From Bradyrhizobium sp. CCGB12 (lineage in GTDB: Bacteria > Pseudomonadota > Alphaproteobacteria > Rhizobiales > Xanthobacteraceae): a DNA stretch of 64,000 bases. The notes under the pieces were generated by a model. It made no database searches and had not been told where the DNA came from. It saw only the letters and a program-made list of their open reading frames with translations. The position numbers and the translations under genes were made by a program. Shown in pieces: positions 55,041 through 64,000 of this stretch (the stretch's first letter is position 1; each line of letters begins with the position of its first letter). The stretch lies in contig NZ_JANADO010000001.1 of the NCBI RefSeq assembly GCF_024199845.1, positions 7,564,001-7,628,000 on the forward strand, read 5' to 3'.

Positions 55041-55157
55041 GCTGCTTTCTTCTCCTCGGGGAGGGAAGGTAACCCACCATCTTCCTGCAGGGAATCATTT
55101 AGAAATGGCGACCAATAGTGGCGCTATAATGCGGCATCACGCCAAGGGGAGGCCGAC

Positions 55158-56045
55158 ATGGCCGAGATCAAGAAGCCCATCGAATATTCACCGAGCTGGA
55201 CCTTCTTCGAGGGCAAATGGCACGACGGCAATGTGCCGATCATGGGCCCGCGTACGCATGGGGCCTGGCTCGGCTCGGTCGTGTTCGACGGCGCGCGCGC
55301 CTTCGACGGAGTGGCGCCCGATCTCGACCGCCACGTTGCCCGAGCCAATCAATCCGCGGTCAATTTCGGCCTGAAGCCGTTGGTCGATACCGACACCTGG
55401 CTCACGCTCGCGCGCGAGGGCATCGCGCGCTTTGCGGCCAATGCCGAGCTCTATGTCCGTCCGATGTATTGGGCGCAGAACGGGGCGGGCGGTGGCGTGC
55501 TGTTCGACCCCGAGACCACCAATTGGTGCCTGTGCATCTACGAGGCGCCGATGCCAAAACCCGTCGGCAACGCCATCACGTTGTCGCCGTTTCGCAGGCC
55601 CACCGCCGAATGCGCGCCGGTCGAGGCCAAGGCCGCCTGCCTCTATCCGAACAATTCGCGCGCGCTGGCGGAGGCCGCCTCGCGCGGCTTCCAGAACGCG
55701 CTGATGCTCGATATGCTCGGCAATGTCGCCGAGTTCGGCAATTCCAACGTGTTCATGGCCAAGGACGGCGTGGTCTATACGCCGGTGCCGAACGGCACGT
55801 TCCTCAACGGCATCACGCGCCAGCGCATCATCAGCCTGCTTCGCGGCGACGGCGTCACCGTGGTCGAGAAGACATTGCGCTACGCTGACTTCCTCGCCGC
55901 AGACGAGATCTTCTCCGCCGGCAATTTCGCAAAGGTCGCACCGGTGATCCGCATCGACGAGCGCGAGCTCAAGCCGGGTCCGTTCTATACCAAGGCGCGC
56001 AAGCTCTATTGGGATTTTGCGCATGCGGTGAAGCTGGCGGCTTAG
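55158..56045 (+). CDS. class IV (branched-chain type) aminotransferase
   Basis: 295 residues of the fold-type IV PLP family: FEGKWHDGNVPIMGPRTHG, SVVFDGARAFDG and ARANQSA. The PLP lysine is in VEAKAACLYPNNSRA, and the cofactor-phosphate region is NVAEFGNSNVFMAKDG. It should transaminate branched-chain or related amino acids. It differs from canonical IlvE in several motifs, so a D-amino-acid or aromatic substrate cannot be excluded. GGAGG sits five bases before the ATG. Confidence 0.85.
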   Translation: MAEIKKPIEYSPSWTFFEGKWHDGNVPIMGPRTHGAWLGSVVFDGARAFDGVAPDLDRHVARANQSAVNFGLKPLVDTDTWLTLAREGIARFAANAELYVRPMYWAQNGAGGGVLFDPETTNWCLCIYEAPMPKPVGNAITLSPFRRPTAECAPVEAKAACLYPNNSRALAEAASRGFQNALMLDMLGNVAEFGNSNVFMAKDGVVYTPVPNGTFLNGITRQRIISLLRGDGVTVVEKTLRYADFLAADEIFSAGNFAKVAPVIRIDERELKPGPFYTKARKLYWDFAHAVKLAA

Positions 56046-56061
56046 GTACCGCCGTTTATTC

Positions 56062-56141
56062 CGTCATTGCGAGCGCAGCGAAGCAATCCAGAGTCGTTCC
56101 GCGGAGGGATTCTGGATTGCTTCGCTGCGCTCGCAATGACG
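56062..56141. repeat. 80-bp element with perfect 31-bp inverted repeats
   Basis: CGTCATTGCGAGCGCAGCGA and the eleven bases after it (56062-56092) recur as an exact reverse complement at 56111-56141 around an 18-base loop. This family is frequent in Bradyrhizobium and relatives. It sits between the convergent aminotransferase and phaR genes and would also terminate transcription from both sides. Confidence 0.85.
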
Positions 56142-56220
56142 ATGATGAGACAGTCGAGCAAAAGGTACCAATCGTGCGCCCGCGGCAGGCGGGCGCCGAT
56201 GTTGAGGAGGGGCTTAGAAC

Positions 56221-56814
56221 CTACTCGTCTTTCTTCGACATCCGCTCGAGGCGTTCCTGCATTTCCTTCATCTGCTGGCGCAGATCGTCGATGTTGCTGT
56301 CCTTCGGCGCCTCGGCGTTCGCATTGGGCTCCGGCTCTGGGCTGGTGGTCGGGCGCGCCGATGGGGCAAAGGGCTTGAACATCGAGAAGGTCTGCTGGAA
56401 TAACTCCATGTTGCGGCGGACTTGTTCCTCAAGCGGGGCAAAAGGAGTGCCGGACAGGGTATTGGCGATCTGCTTGCGGAACTTCTCCTGCTCCTGAGTC
56501 AGGGTCGCGATCGACTGTTCCAGATATTTCGGCACCACCATCTGCATGCTGTCGCCGTAGAAGCGGATGAGCTGGCGCAGGAAGGTGGTCGGGAGCAAAT
56601 TCTGGCCGGCCTTGTTCTCCTGTTCGAAGATGATCTGGGCGAGCACGGAGCGGGTGATGTCGTCGCCGGACTTGGCGTCGTAGACCAGGAAATCTTCACC
56701 GTCCTTGACCATGGCGGCGAGGTCTTCCAGCGTCACGTAAGTGCTCGTTCCGGTGTTATAGAGCCGGCGGTTCGCGTATTTCTTGATAGTGGTGGGTTGG
56801 TCTGATTTCGCCAT
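56221..56814 (-). CDS. phaR: polyhydroxyalkanoate synthesis repressor PhaR
   Basis: 197 residues: the PHB accumulation regulator start KKYANRRLYNTGTSTYVTLE, then FLVYDAKSGDDITRSVLAQI, a PHB-binding region (MQMVVPKYLEQSIATL) and a charged coiled tail (LRQQMKEMQERLERM). PhaR binds both PHB granules and DNA and represses phasin genes until polymer accumulates. It is divergent from phbA across a 296-base gap with several TTGC/GCAA motifs where it might bind (inference). Confidence 0.93.
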   Translation of the reverse strand: MAKSDQPTTIKKYANRRLYNTGTSTYVTLEDLAAMVKDGEDFLVYDAKSGDDITRSVLAQIIFEQENKAGQNLLPTTFLRQLIRFYGDSMQMVVPKYLEQSIATLTQEQEKFRKQIANTLSGTPFAPLEEQVRRNMELFQQTFSMFKPFAPSARPTTSPEPEPNANAEAPKDSNIDDLRQQMKEMQERLERMSKKDE

Positions 56815-57110
56815 GGGCTCTCACTTGCAAACGCTGAGAACGGGAACCCGGCGGGCTATGCCGCAGGGCGGGAAGAGTACGCAACGCAACAAAATAAGCA
56901 TTTTCAAAGGGCTCACGCTACCGTTTTGTGCGCCACGGTTAATTGCACAGCAAAAACGTGCTTGCGAAAGCGCCAAGAACGCTATTTTGAATGCGCTGCG
57001 GCATTGACATGGTTCAATGACGTTAACAGGATGCCGGACGAGACTGACGGGCCATTTCTCAAGCGCCCGCCCGCCCCTTTCTTCAGAACCTCAAGCCTCA
57101 GGAGATGCCC

Positions 57111-58289
57111 ATGTCAGACGATGTCGTCATCGTCAGCGCCGCCCGCACCCCGGTCGGAAGCTTCAACGGAGCGTTCGCGACCCTTCCCGCCCATGATCTC
57201 GGCGCCGTCGCCATCAAGGCCGCGCTGGAGCGCGGTGGCATCGAGCCCGGCCGGGTCTCGGAAGTCATCATGGGCCAGATCCTGACCGCCGCTCAGGGCC
57301 AGAACCCGGCCCGGCAGGCCTCGATCGCCGCCGGCATTCCGGTGGAGAGCCCGGCCTGGGGCGTGAACCAGCTTTGCGGCTCCGGTCTGCGCACGGTTGC
57401 GCTTGGCTACCAGGCGCTGCTCAACGGCGATTCCGAGATCGTGGTCGCCGGCGGCCAGGAATCCATGAGCATGGCTCCGCACGCCCAGTATCTGCGCGGC
57501 GGCGTCAAGATGGGTGGTCTCGAATTGGTCGACACCATGATCAAGGACGGCCTGTGGGACGCCTTCAACGGCTACCACATGGGCAACACCGCCGAGAACG
57601 TCGCGCGGCAGTGGCAGATCACCCGCGCCCAGCAGGACGAGTTCGCGGTCGCCTCGCAGCAGAAGGCGGAGGCCGCGCAGAAAGCCGGCAAGTTCAACGA
57701 CGAGATCGTTCCCGTCACCATCAAGACCCGCAAGGGCGACGTCGTTGTCAGCGCCGACGAATATCCGCGCCATGGCGCCACGCTCGACGCGATGGCCAAG
57801 CTCCGTCCCGCCTTCGAGAAGGAAGGCACGGTCACCGCGGGCTCTGCTTCCGGCATCAATGACGGTGCTGCCGCCGTGGTGCTGATGACCGCCAAGCAGG
57901 CCGCCAAGGAAGGCAAGAAGCCGCTCGCGCGTATCGTGTCGTGGGCGCAGGCCGGCGTCGATCCGAAGATCATGGGCTCGGGCCCGATCCCGGCCTCGCG
58001 CGCCGCGCTGAAGAAGGCCGGCTGGAGCGTCGGCGATCTCGACCTGATCGAGGCCAACGAAGCCTTCGCGGCGCAGGCCTGCGCCGTCAACAAGGACCTC
58101 GGCTGGGATACCTCCAAGGTCAACGTCAATGGCGGCGCGATCGCGATCGGCCATCCGGTTGGCGCATCCGGTGCACGCGTGCTGGTGACGCTGCTGCACG
58201 AGATGCAGAAGCGCGATTCCAAGAAAGGCCTTGCCACGCTGTGCATCGGCGGCGGCATGGGTATCGCGATGTGTCTGGCGCGCGACTGA
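57111..58289 (+). CDS. phbA: acetyl-CoA acetyltransferase (beta-ketothiolase)
   Basis: 392 residues, normal thiolase length. The acylated Cys is in [14 protein letters not shown]; the second pair is in [12 protein letters not shown] (His) and [10 protein letters not shown] (Cys). It condenses two acetyl-CoA into acetoacetyl-CoA, the first step of PHB synthesis. ATG at 57111 fits AGGAG spacing better than the ATG at 57105. Followed by a terminator and then phbB, so the two may be separate transcripts. Confidence 0.95.
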   Translation: MSDDVVIVSAARTPVGSFNGAFATLPAHDLGAVAIKAALERGGIEPGRVSEVIMGQILTAAQGQNPARQASIAAGIPVESPAWGVNQLCGSGLRTVALGYQALLNGDSEIVVAGGQESMSMAPHAQYLRGGVKMGGLELVDTMIKDGLWDAFNGYHMGNTAENVARQWQITRAQQDEFAVASQQKAEAAQKAGKFNDEIVPVTIKTRKGDVVVSADEYPRHGATLDAMAKLRPAFEKEGTVTAGSASGINDGAAAVVLMTAKQAAKEGKKPLARIVSWAQAGVDPKIMGSGPIPASRAALKKAGWSVGDLDLIEANEAFAAQACAVNKDLGWDTSKVNVNGGAIAIGHPVGASGARVLVTLLHEMQKRDSKKGLATLCIGGGMGIAMCLARD

Positions 58290-58425
58290 GAAAGGACCTG
58301 ACACGTAACTTACGCGTCATTTGCGCGTGCGCTGCACACATGAGTGAGTGCGTTGCACGCGATTAAAAAGGCGGCGGTTGCAAATCAAATATTCTTCGCA
58401 ACTGCGCACGCCTCGACTAAAGAGA

Positions 58426-58456
58426 AACGCCCGGCTCAATGCCGGGCGTTTTGTTC
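58426..58456 (+). terminator. intrinsic terminator after phbA
   Basis: Perfect 10-base stem AACGCCCGGC / GCCGGGCGTT with loop TCAAT, followed by TTGTTC. It lies 136 bases after the phbA stop and 94 before phbB. Confidence 0.8.
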
Positions 58457-58544
58457 TTGATGTCCGTCAAACGTCCCGCATAATCCGTAGTTAAAAAACG
58501 ATCACGTCAGAAACGTCCGAAGAGTCCAAGGGAAGGAATACGAT

Positions 58545-59270
58545 ATGGCACGTGTTGCATTGGTCACGGGTGGTACGCGGGGCATCGGTGCTGCGATCAG
58601 CAAGGCGCTGAAGGCGGCTGGCTACAAGGTGGCGGCGAGCTATGCCGGCAATGATGCTGCGGCGGAGAAGTTCAAGGCCGAGACCGGCATCGCCGTCTAC
58701 AAATGGGACGTCAGCAATTTCGACGCCTGCGCCGAGGGCGTGAAAAAGGTCGAGGCTGATCTCGGTCCGGTCGAGGTGCTCGTCAACAATGCCGGCATCA
58801 CCCGCGACACTGCCTTCCACAAGATGACGCTCGAGCAGTGGAACGCCGTCATCAACACCAATCTCGGCTCGCTGTTCAACATGACGCGTCAGGTGATCGA
58901 GGGCATGCGTTCGCGCAAGTTCGGCCGCATCATCTCGATCTCGTCGATCAATGGCCAGAAGGGGCAGTTCGGTCAGGTCAACTACTCCGCGGCGAAGGCC
59001 GGCGACATCGGCTTTACCAAGGCGCTCGCGCTCGAGAACGCCAAAGGCGGCATCACCGTGAACGCAATTTGCCCCGGCTACATCAACACCGAAATGGTGC
59101 AGGCGGTGCCGAAGGACGTCCTGGAGAAGAGCGTGATCCCGCAGATCCCGGTCAGCCGGCTCGGCGAGCCCGAGGAGATCGCGCGGGCGGTCGTGTTCCT
59201 GGCCGCCGACGAGGCCGGCTTCATCACGGGATCGACCATGACCATCAATGGCGGCCAGTATCAGGCCTGA
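58545..59270 (+). CDS. phbB: acetoacetyl-CoA reductase
   Basis: 241 residues, short-chain dehydrogenase fold: cofactor motif VTGGTRGIGAAIS, NNAGITRD, SSINGQKGQFGQVNYSAAKAG with the catalytic Ser-Tyr-Lys, and CPGYINTEMV. Sequence and length match PhaB/PhbB, which reduces acetoacetyl-CoA with NADPH to (R)-3-hydroxybutyryl-CoA. GGAAGGA precedes the ATG. The PHB synthase gene is not in this window. Confidence 0.95.
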   Translation: MARVALVTGGTRGIGAAISKALKAAGYKVAASYAGNDAAAEKFKAETGIAVYKWDVSNFDACAEGVKKVEADLGPVEVLVNNAGITRDTAFHKMTLEQWNAVINTNLGSLFNMTRQVIEGMRSRKFGRIISISSINGQKGQFGQVNYSAAKAGDIGFTKALALENAKGGITVNAICPGYINTEMVQAVPKDVLEKSVIPQIPVSRLGEPEEIARAVVFLAADEAGFITGSTMTINGGQYQA

Positions 59271-59338
59271 TCCGGCCGCAGGCCTTTGCGCCAAAAGCCT
59301 GTAGCCTCAGGCGCGACAAGGCGATAGTGAAGACGAAA

Positions 59339-59361
59339 ATGCCCGGCCTCGTGCCGGGCAT
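59339..59361 (+). terminator. hairpin after phbB
   Basis: Perfect 9-base stem ATGCCCGGC / GCCGGGCAT with loop CTCGT, 69 bases past the phbB stop. No T-run follows on the plus strand, so it is a weaker candidate than the one after phbA. Confidence 0.5.
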
Positions 59362-59386
59362 AAACGTCCTCAGAGCCCATTGATCG

Positions 59387-60256
59387 ATGACCGCCCGCAC
59401 CGCGACGCTGATCGGATTGACCGCGATTTTGATGTGGTCGCTGCTGTCGGTGATGACAGTGGCGACCGGAAAGATCCCGGCGTTCCAGCTCGCGGCGATG
59501 ACGTTCGCGATCGGCGGTGTCGTCGGCCTGCTGACCTGGATCGGTCGCGGTGATGCGGCAAAAAGCCTGCGTCAGCCGCTGGTCGTGTGGCTTGTCGGCG
59601 TCGGCGGCCTGTTCGGCTATCACGCGCTGTACTTCCTCGCGCTGCGCTTCGCGCCGCCGGCCGAAGCCGGTCTCTTGAACTACATGTGGCCGCTCCTGAT
59701 CGTGCTGTTCTCGTCCTTCCTGCCGGGCGAGCGGCTCGCCCTGCATCACATCGTGGGCGCCGTGCTCGGTCTCGTCGGCACCGTCCTGCTGTTCGTCGGC
59801 AATACCAGCGGTTTCGAGCCGGGCGCGGTTCCGGGATTGATTGCAGCCTTCATCGCCGCCTTCGTCTGGGCCACCTATTCGGTGCTGTCGCGCCGATTGA
59901 AGGCAGTGCCGACCGATGCGGTAGCAGGCTTCTGCCTTGCCACTTCTCTGCTGGCCGCGCTGATGCATGGCGCGCTGGAGACCACCGTGTGGCCGGAGAC
60001 GACGCTGCAATGGCTTTCGGTCATCGCGCTCGGCATCGGCCCCGTCGGTGCCGCCTTCTACGCCTGGGACATCGGCATGAAACGCGGCGATATCCGCGTG
60101 CTCGGCGCCGCCTCCTACGCGACGCCGCTGCTCTCGACCGGCTTCCTCATCGCTGCCGGCTTTGCACAAGCCAGCACCAACATCGCTCTCGCCGCAATCC
60201 TGATCGCCGGCGGCGGCCTGATCGCGGCAAAGGACATGGTGCTGCGGAAACGGTAA
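59387..60256 (+). CDS. DMT-superfamily (EamA) exporter, YddG-like
   Basis: 289 residues and about ten membrane helices in two EamA repeats. GYHALYFLALRFAPPAEAGLLNYMWPLLIVL is typical of the first half (cited in pieces: GYHALYFLALRF, AEAGLLNYMWPLL), and FYAWDIGMKRGDIRVLG of the second. The pattern matches aromatic amino-acid exporters of the YddG type. The ATG has no obvious binding site. Single gene between the phbB hairpin and convergent flavin-reductase-like gene. Confidence 0.85.
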   Translation: MTARTATLIGLTAILMWSLLSVMTVATGKIPAFQLAAMTFAIGGVVGLLTWIGRGDAAKSLRQPLVVWLVGVGGLFGYHALYFLALRFAPPAEAGLLNYMWPLLIVLFSSFLPGERLALHHIVGAVLGLVGTVLLFVGNTSGFEPGAVPGLIAAFIAAFVWATYSVLSRRLKAVPTDAVAGFCLATSLLAALMHGALETTVWPETTLQWLSVIALGIGPVGAAFYAWDIGMKRGDIRVLGAASYATPLLSTGFLIAAGFAQASTNIALAAILIAGGGLIAAKDMVLRKR

Positions 60257-60264
60257 GCGCGACA

Positions 60265-60948
60265 CTAAAGCGCCGGCTGCCAGCCTGGTGGCCGATACAT
60301 CGCTTCCGGAATCTGTCCGAGCTCGGAGCGCTGCAAGCGTTGCGGCGTCAGCCCGTAGAACTCCTGAAAGCTCAGGATCAGCGGCCGCCATTTGTCGGGA
60401 TCGATGCGGTTGGGCGCCCCACTCATCATGATGTCGGGGTGTGCGTGCACGCGGGTGATGCGGACTTCGATCGCGGCGAGATGACCGCGCCAGACCGCGT
60501 CGTCCTGCGCCATCTCGTGCACATAGGCGACCTTCGCTTCCATCTGCACCGGGCATTCGGCAGCGCGCGGCGCGCTGACCGTGTCGCTCCCGAGCGCGGT
60601 TAAGCCGCAGAGGCCGAACTTGTCCTTCTCGTGCCGGTAGCCGCGATAGAGTTTTCCCGGCGGCACGGGGTTCGACCCAGTGGTGCGCGCGAGGCGGTCG
60701 ACGGTGGCGACGAGACCCGCCGACGGCAGATTGAGCACGAATTCGCCGGTACGAATCATGTTCTCGGTGGTCTTGGAATTGCGCGCGAGCCCGAGCATGC
60801 AGCGCCACCCCACCCACCATGCCGAAGACATCGGCGCGAGATTGTGAGAGCCGTCGTCATTGGTCGATCCGATCAGGACGACGGGTGTTCCGAAATACAA
60901 AATAGCCGGGTCGATCTGGACGGCGGCGGGACCGAGTGTTCCGTGCAT
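60265..60948 (-). CDS. flavin reductase-like domain protein
   Basis: 227 residues of the FMN-binding split-barrel type: PVVLIGSTNDDGSHNLAPMS, LARNSKTTENMIRTGEFVLN and ECPVQMEAKVAYVHEM. Such proteins bind FMN and either reduce it for a partner or act on unknown substrates. It is last in a minus-strand row gloB, cupin, flavin protein, with gaps of 23 and 76 bases, so co-transcription is possible. Confidence 0.8.
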   Translation of the reverse strand: MHGTLGPAAVQIDPAILYFGTPVVLIGSTNDDGSHNLAPMSSAWWVGWRCMLGLARNSKTTENMIRTGEFVLNLPSAGLVATVDRLARTTGSNPVPPGKLYRGYRHEKDKFGLCGLTALGSDTVSAPRAAECPVQMEAKVAYVHEMAQDDAVWRGHLAAIEVRITRVHAHPDIMMSGAPNRIDPDKWRPLILSFQEFYGLTPQRLQRSELGQIPEAMYRPPGWQPAL

Positions 60949-61024
60949 CGTGCGCTCTTCTTCAGTGGAAGCGCTGTCCTAAGGCGTGCCGCGGATCGAA
61001 CCCACCCGATTCCGGATCGCGGAT

Positions 61025-61447
61025 TCAAGGCTCCCAGCCCTGTGGTGCGAGCTCGAAGCCTGCGAACTCGAACGCCGGAGCTACGGTGCAACCGACCAGC
61101 GTCCACTCGCCCGTCGTCTCGGCGGATTGCCAGGCCTGCGCCGGCACGATCGCCTGCGGCCGGTCGCCATTCGCAAGATCGGTGCCGAGGCGCACCACGT
61201 GCTGCGTGCAGCCCTCGTGCGCGATACGAAGCGTCAACGGGCTGCCGGCGTAGTAGTGCCAGGTTTCGACCGCATCGACGCGATGCCAGTGCGAGCGCTC
61301 GCCGCGCGCAAGCAGGAAATAGATCAAGGTGGAGCGCGACCGCCCGTTGGTATCAGTGGTCTGGTCGCGAAACGTCTCGCGATAGTGCCCGCCCTCGGGA
61401 TGCGGACGGAGTTCGAGGCGCGCGATGATCTCGGCAGCGGTCGGCAT
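61025..61447 (-). CDS. cupin family protein (DUF985 type)
   Basis: 140 residues. PHPEGGHYRETFRD, SHWHRVDAVETWHYYAG, VAPAFEFAGFEL match the DUF985/YML079-like cupins, small beta-barrels of unknown substrate. The His and Glu of HWHRVDAVETWH could form a metal or ligand site. It starts 23 bases after gloB on the same strand. Confidence 0.87.
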   Translation of the reverse strand: MPTAAEIIARLELRPHPEGGHYRETFRDQTTDTNGRSRSTLIYFLLARGERSHWHRVDAVETWHYYAGSPLTLRIAHEGCTQHVVRLGTDLANGDRPQAIVPAQAWQSAETTGEWTLVGCTVAPAFEFAGFELAPQGWEP

Positions 61448-61470
61448 CGATCCCCGTCAGGACTTGCTCT

Positions 61471-62238
61471 TCAGGACTTGTTCTTGCGTTCGCGCAGTTC
61501 GCCGAACACCGCGGCGGCATCCGCGCCCTTCATGTGTAGCCTGGCCGCGACCGAGGGGTCATCGGCGCGCAGGAACACATTCGCTCGCTTTTCGTCACCA
61601 AGCAGTGAGGGAATGGTCGGCTTGTTCTCGGCCCGCAGCTTGGCGACTTCCGCCGCGCGCGCCTGCAGCGCCGCATTGTCGGGATCGACGGTCAGCGCGA
61701 ACTTGACGTTGGAGGCGGTATATTCGTGGCCGCAATAGAGCTTGAAGTCGTCCGGCAGGGCGCGCAGCTTCAGAAGCGAATCCCACATCATGGGGTAGGT
61801 GCCCTCGAACACGCGGCCGCAGCCGATCGAGAACAGCGTGTCGGCGGCGAACACCGTCTTCTCGGTGTCGAACACGTAGGAGATGTGATCGAGCGTGTGG
61901 CCGGGCGTCTCCACGACGCGCGCCAGCAAATTACCGATCTTGACCACGTCGGCATTGACGACGCGCAAGTCGACGTGGGCGATCTTCGTCGTCTTGTCGT
62001 GTGGCGCGACGACGCGGCAATTGAATTTCTGCTTGAGTTCGGCGACCCCGCCGACATGATCGCCATGATGATGGGTGATCAGGATATCGGTGAGCTGCCA
62101 GCCCTCGTGGTCCAGCGCCTTGAGGATGGGGCCGGCCTCCGGCGCGTCGATCGACGCCGTCGCCTTGGTTTCCACATCGTGGATCAGATAACCGAAATTG
62201 TCACTTAAACAGGTGAAAGTACGAATTTCGGCGGCCAT
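61471..62238 (-). CDS. gloB: hydroxyacylglutathione hydrolase (glyoxalase II)
   Basis: 255 residues, typical GloB length. The dinuclear metal site is THHHGDHVGG, followed by ETPGHTLDHISYVFDTEKTVFAADTLF in pieces (TPGHTLDHISY, FAADTLF), GCGRVFEGTY and YCGHEYTASN. It splits S-lactoylglutathione into lactate and glutathione. ATG at 62238 follows GGAG by five bases; the frame is open further but without support. It is first in a row with the cupin gene and divergent from the methyltransferase gene. Confidence 0.95.
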   Translation of the reverse strand: MAAEIRTFTCLSDNFGYLIHDVETKATASIDAPEAGPILKALDHEGWQLTDILITHHHGDHVGGVAELKQKFNCRVVAPHDKTTKIAHVDLRVVNADVVKIGNLLARVVETPGHTLDHISYVFDTEKTVFAADTLFSIGCGRVFEGTYPMMWDSLLKLRALPDDFKLYCGHEYTASNVKFALTVDPDNAALQARAAEVAKLRAENKPTIPSLLGDEKRANVFLRADDPSVAARLHMKGADAAAVFGELRERKNKS

Positions 62239-62345
62239 GACATCTCCATCGCGCTCAGCCCGCCAGACAAATATGGCGTTAACGTCGCGCAGGCAATGCA
62301 ATATTCCGCGCGCGGCGGTGGCCTCGCGCATGTTACACTGTCGTT

Positions 62346-63092
62346 ATGAGCATCGACGTCGTCGACCTCCGCGAGTTCTATTCCCGCCGCCTCGGGATCG
62401 TGGCGCGACAAATGATCAACCGCGGCATCAGGGAGCGGTGGCCGCGCGCCGAGGGCCAGCGTGTGCTCGGCATTGGCTACCCCACGCCCTATCTCGGGCT
62501 GTTCCGGGAGGACGCGGAGCGCTGCATCGCGTTCATGCCGGCGGCCCAGGGCGTCCTGAAATGGCCGACGGGGCGGCCCGCGCTGGCCTCGCTGGTCGAC
62601 GAATTCTCCCTGCCACTTCCCGACGCCGCGGTCGACCGCATTCTCCTGGTCCACGCGCTGGAGATGTCGGACGATCCGGCTGCGCTGCTGCGCGAAGTAT
62701 GGCGCGTGCTGTCGCCATCCGGTCGCGTCATGGCGGTGATCCCAAACCGGCGTGGGGTGTGGACCCGCACCGACAGCACGCCGTTCGGCCATGGCCGGCC
62801 CTATTCGCGCTCGCAGATCACCGAGCTCCTGCGCCAGACCTGGTTCACGCCGACCGCCTGGGGCGAGGCGCTGTTCATGCCGCCTTATGCCGGCGGCTGG
62901 GTACTGAGATCGGCGCAGATGTGGGAGCGTGCGGGTGCGGCGCTGTCATTGCCCTTTGCGGGCGTGCATATCGTTGAAGCCACCAAGCAGGTCTACCGCG
63001 CGATCCCCGCCAAGCGCGAGCGGGCACGGCTGATTCCCTCGTTGGCGAAGCCCGTGCTGGTGCCGTCCTCGACGACGGTGACGCGCAGCTGA
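62346..63092 (+). CDS. class I SAM-dependent methyltransferase
   Basis: 248 residues. RVLGIGYPTPYLGLF is the SAM-binding glycine loop, LPDAAVDRILLVHALEMSDD motif II in two parts (LPDAAVDRIL, HALEMSDD), and LLREVWRVLSPSGRVMAVIP motif III. It methylates an unknown small molecule. Opposite gloB, where genes of this kind are commonly found in alphaproteobacteria. No clear binding site before the ATG. Confidence 0.85.
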   Translation: MSIDVVDLREFYSRRLGIVARQMINRGIRERWPRAEGQRVLGIGYPTPYLGLFREDAERCIAFMPAAQGVLKWPTGRPALASLVDEFSLPLPDAAVDRILLVHALEMSDDPAALLREVWRVLSPSGRVMAVIPNRRGVWTRTDSTPFGHGRPYSRSQITELLRQTWFTPTAWGEALFMPPYAGGWVLRSAQMWERAGAALSLPFAGVHIVEATKQVYRAIPAKRERARLIPSLAKPVLVPSSTTVTRS

Positions 63093-63178
63093 GGCACAAG
63101 CGTTGCCGGGAAGACGGTCCGTTCCTTCTCCCGCTTGCGGGAGAGGTGCAACAGGGCCACCGATTGTCGTCAGAAACA

Positions 63179-63205
63179 AATCGTCCCGGCGAGGCCGGGA
63201 CGATT
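63179..63205 (-). terminator. bidirectional terminator between methyltransferase and DUF4167 genes
   Basis: Perfect 12-base stem AATCGTCCCGGC / GCCGGGACGATT with loop GAG. On the minus strand it is followed by TGTTTCTG, so it serves best for the DUF4167 gene; a second hairpin (63127-63143) precedes it. Confidence 0.75.
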
Positions 63206-63227
63206 CAGGTCTGAAATCAGAAGGGGC

Positions 63228-63995
63228 TTACTCGCCGGGGGCGACTTCGTCGCTGGAGGCGGCCGGCGCGGCCTCACGCTCGGGACGCGGGCCATGCGGC
63301 CGGCGACGTCGCCGCGGAAAGCGCTCGCCGCCGCCACCACCGGCCTCGAATCCGGCCTGGCCGGCATTCGCGCCAACATTCACTTGCGGCTGCGCGCCGG
63401 TGATGAAGGAGGGCAGGCGATCGACGCTGCCGGCATCGGCGATGACGGGCTGCGGCTGGTTCTGCGGTTGCGGCTGGGGCTGGTATTGCGGCTGCGGACG
63501 ATGGTCGCGTTCGCGGTGCTCGCGCGGCTGCTGCTGCTCGCGCTGATAGGGCTGCTGCTGATTGTCGCGCTGCTGATGGTCACGCTGGTGATGATCGCGC
63601 TGGCCGTCGCGGTCGCGCATGAAGGGCTGCTGCTGCGGCTGCGGAACGAAGCCCGGCTCTTGGCCGAAGGCCGAGAAATTCTCGCCGTCGTCTTCGCCGT
63701 CGTCGCCGCTGGTGTTGCTGACGGGCTCGTCGCCGCGCGGTTGCTGGTTCTGGCGGAACTGCTCCTGGGCCGCCGCGATCAGACGGAAATAATGCTCGGC
63801 GTGCTGGTAGTAATTCTCGGCTGCAACGGGGTCGCCGGAGGACCGCGCATCGCGCGCGAGCTGGAGATACTTTTCGGCGATGTGCGAAGCCGTGCCGCGG
63901 ATCTTGATGTCGGGTCCGTTGGACTCGTAGACCCGGGTCATCGGGTTCTGGCCGCGCCGGTTGTTGTTGTTGTTATTGTTGTTGCGGTTGCGCAT
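63228..63995 (-). CDS. DUF4167 domain protein (5' end near or beyond the window edge)
   Basis: At least 255 residues. An Asn-rich, basic start (NNNNNRRGQNPMTRVYESNG) leads to the DUF4167 core (PDIKIRGTASHIAEKYLQLA, YYQHAEHYFRLIAAAQEQ). A long low-complexity tail of Gln, Pro, His, Asp and Arg follows, ending in a basic block (RFPRRRRRPHGPRP). The composition suggests RNA binding, but the function is unknown. Homologues often have more residues before the Asn run, so the true start may lie outside the window. Confidence 0.88.
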   Translation of the reverse strand: MRNRNNNNNNNNRRGQNPMTRVYESNGPDIKIRGTASHIAEKYLQLARDARSSGDPVAAENYYQHAEHYFRLIAAAQEQFRQNQQPRGDEPVSNTSGDDGEDDGENFSAFGQEPGFVPQPQQQPFMRDRDGQRDHHQRDHQQRDNQQQPYQREQQQPREHRERDHRPQPQYQPQPQPQNQPQPVIADAGSVDRLPSFITGAQPQVNVGANAGQAGFEAGGGGGERFPRRRRRPHGPRPEREAAPAASSDEVAPGE

Positions 63996-64000
63996 CCGCT

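Overview
This window is chromosomal DNA of a GC-rich alphaproteobacterium, most likely Bradyrhizobium or a close relative. The evidence is an ACC deaminase with its divergent Lrp-type regulator, a polyhydroxybutyrate block (phaR, phbA, phbB), a DUF4167 protein, and three families of intergenic palindromes typical of that group. No rRNA, tRNA or CRISPR array was recognised.

Positions 1 to about 30000 are an accessory island, visibly less GC-rich than the rest. It opens with a stranded phage gene (P27 terminase small subunit) and then carries blocks of nucleic-acid enzymes: a PD-(D/E)XK/DUF2075 helicase-like ATPase; an HNH-RecQ fusion; a GHKL ATPase divergent from an ABC-type ATPase with a decayed HNH domain and a separate intact HNH nuclease (Septu-like); an AddB-like/AddA-like helicase-nuclease pair with a third PD-(D/E)XK protein; and a tight operon of an unrecognised 429-residue protein, a PLD-superfamily protein with Tdp1-type HxK...N motifs and an SNF2-like helicase, facing an HNH nuclease. 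A short direct repeat (TTCCATAAC-N9-GCGAA; three strong and two weaker copies, all in the same orientation and register) lies at the joints between blocks. The island ends with an overlapping operon of a serine recombinase and two ParB/RepB-like proteins, plus a small divergent DNA-binding protein; CACGTG-centred sites lie on both sides. No DNA methylase is present. I read this as a defence island built from modules.

Positions 30000 to 37500 are a decaying boundary: a lipoprotein/secreted-protein pair, a VOC protein with a scrambled N-terminus, a frameshifted enol-lactonase-like gene beside an intact LysR gene, a partial LysR duplicate ending just before a 168-bp MITE-like element, an L,D-transpeptidase, a nitroreductase and the intact LysR parent.

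Positions 37500 to 64000 look like ordinary core genome: an MFS exporter and aldo/keto reductase under a divergent LysR gene; an amidase with a histone-H1-like tail; small exported proteins; metY-metA (direct-sulfhydrylation route of methionine synthesis); polysaccharide deacetylase; recQ; acdS/acdR; a PilZ-PAS-GGDEF cyclase; an esterase; a class IV aminotransferase; phaR and phbAB; a DMT exporter; and gloB with cupin and flavin-reductase-like genes. The last gene, DUF4167, reaches the window edge.
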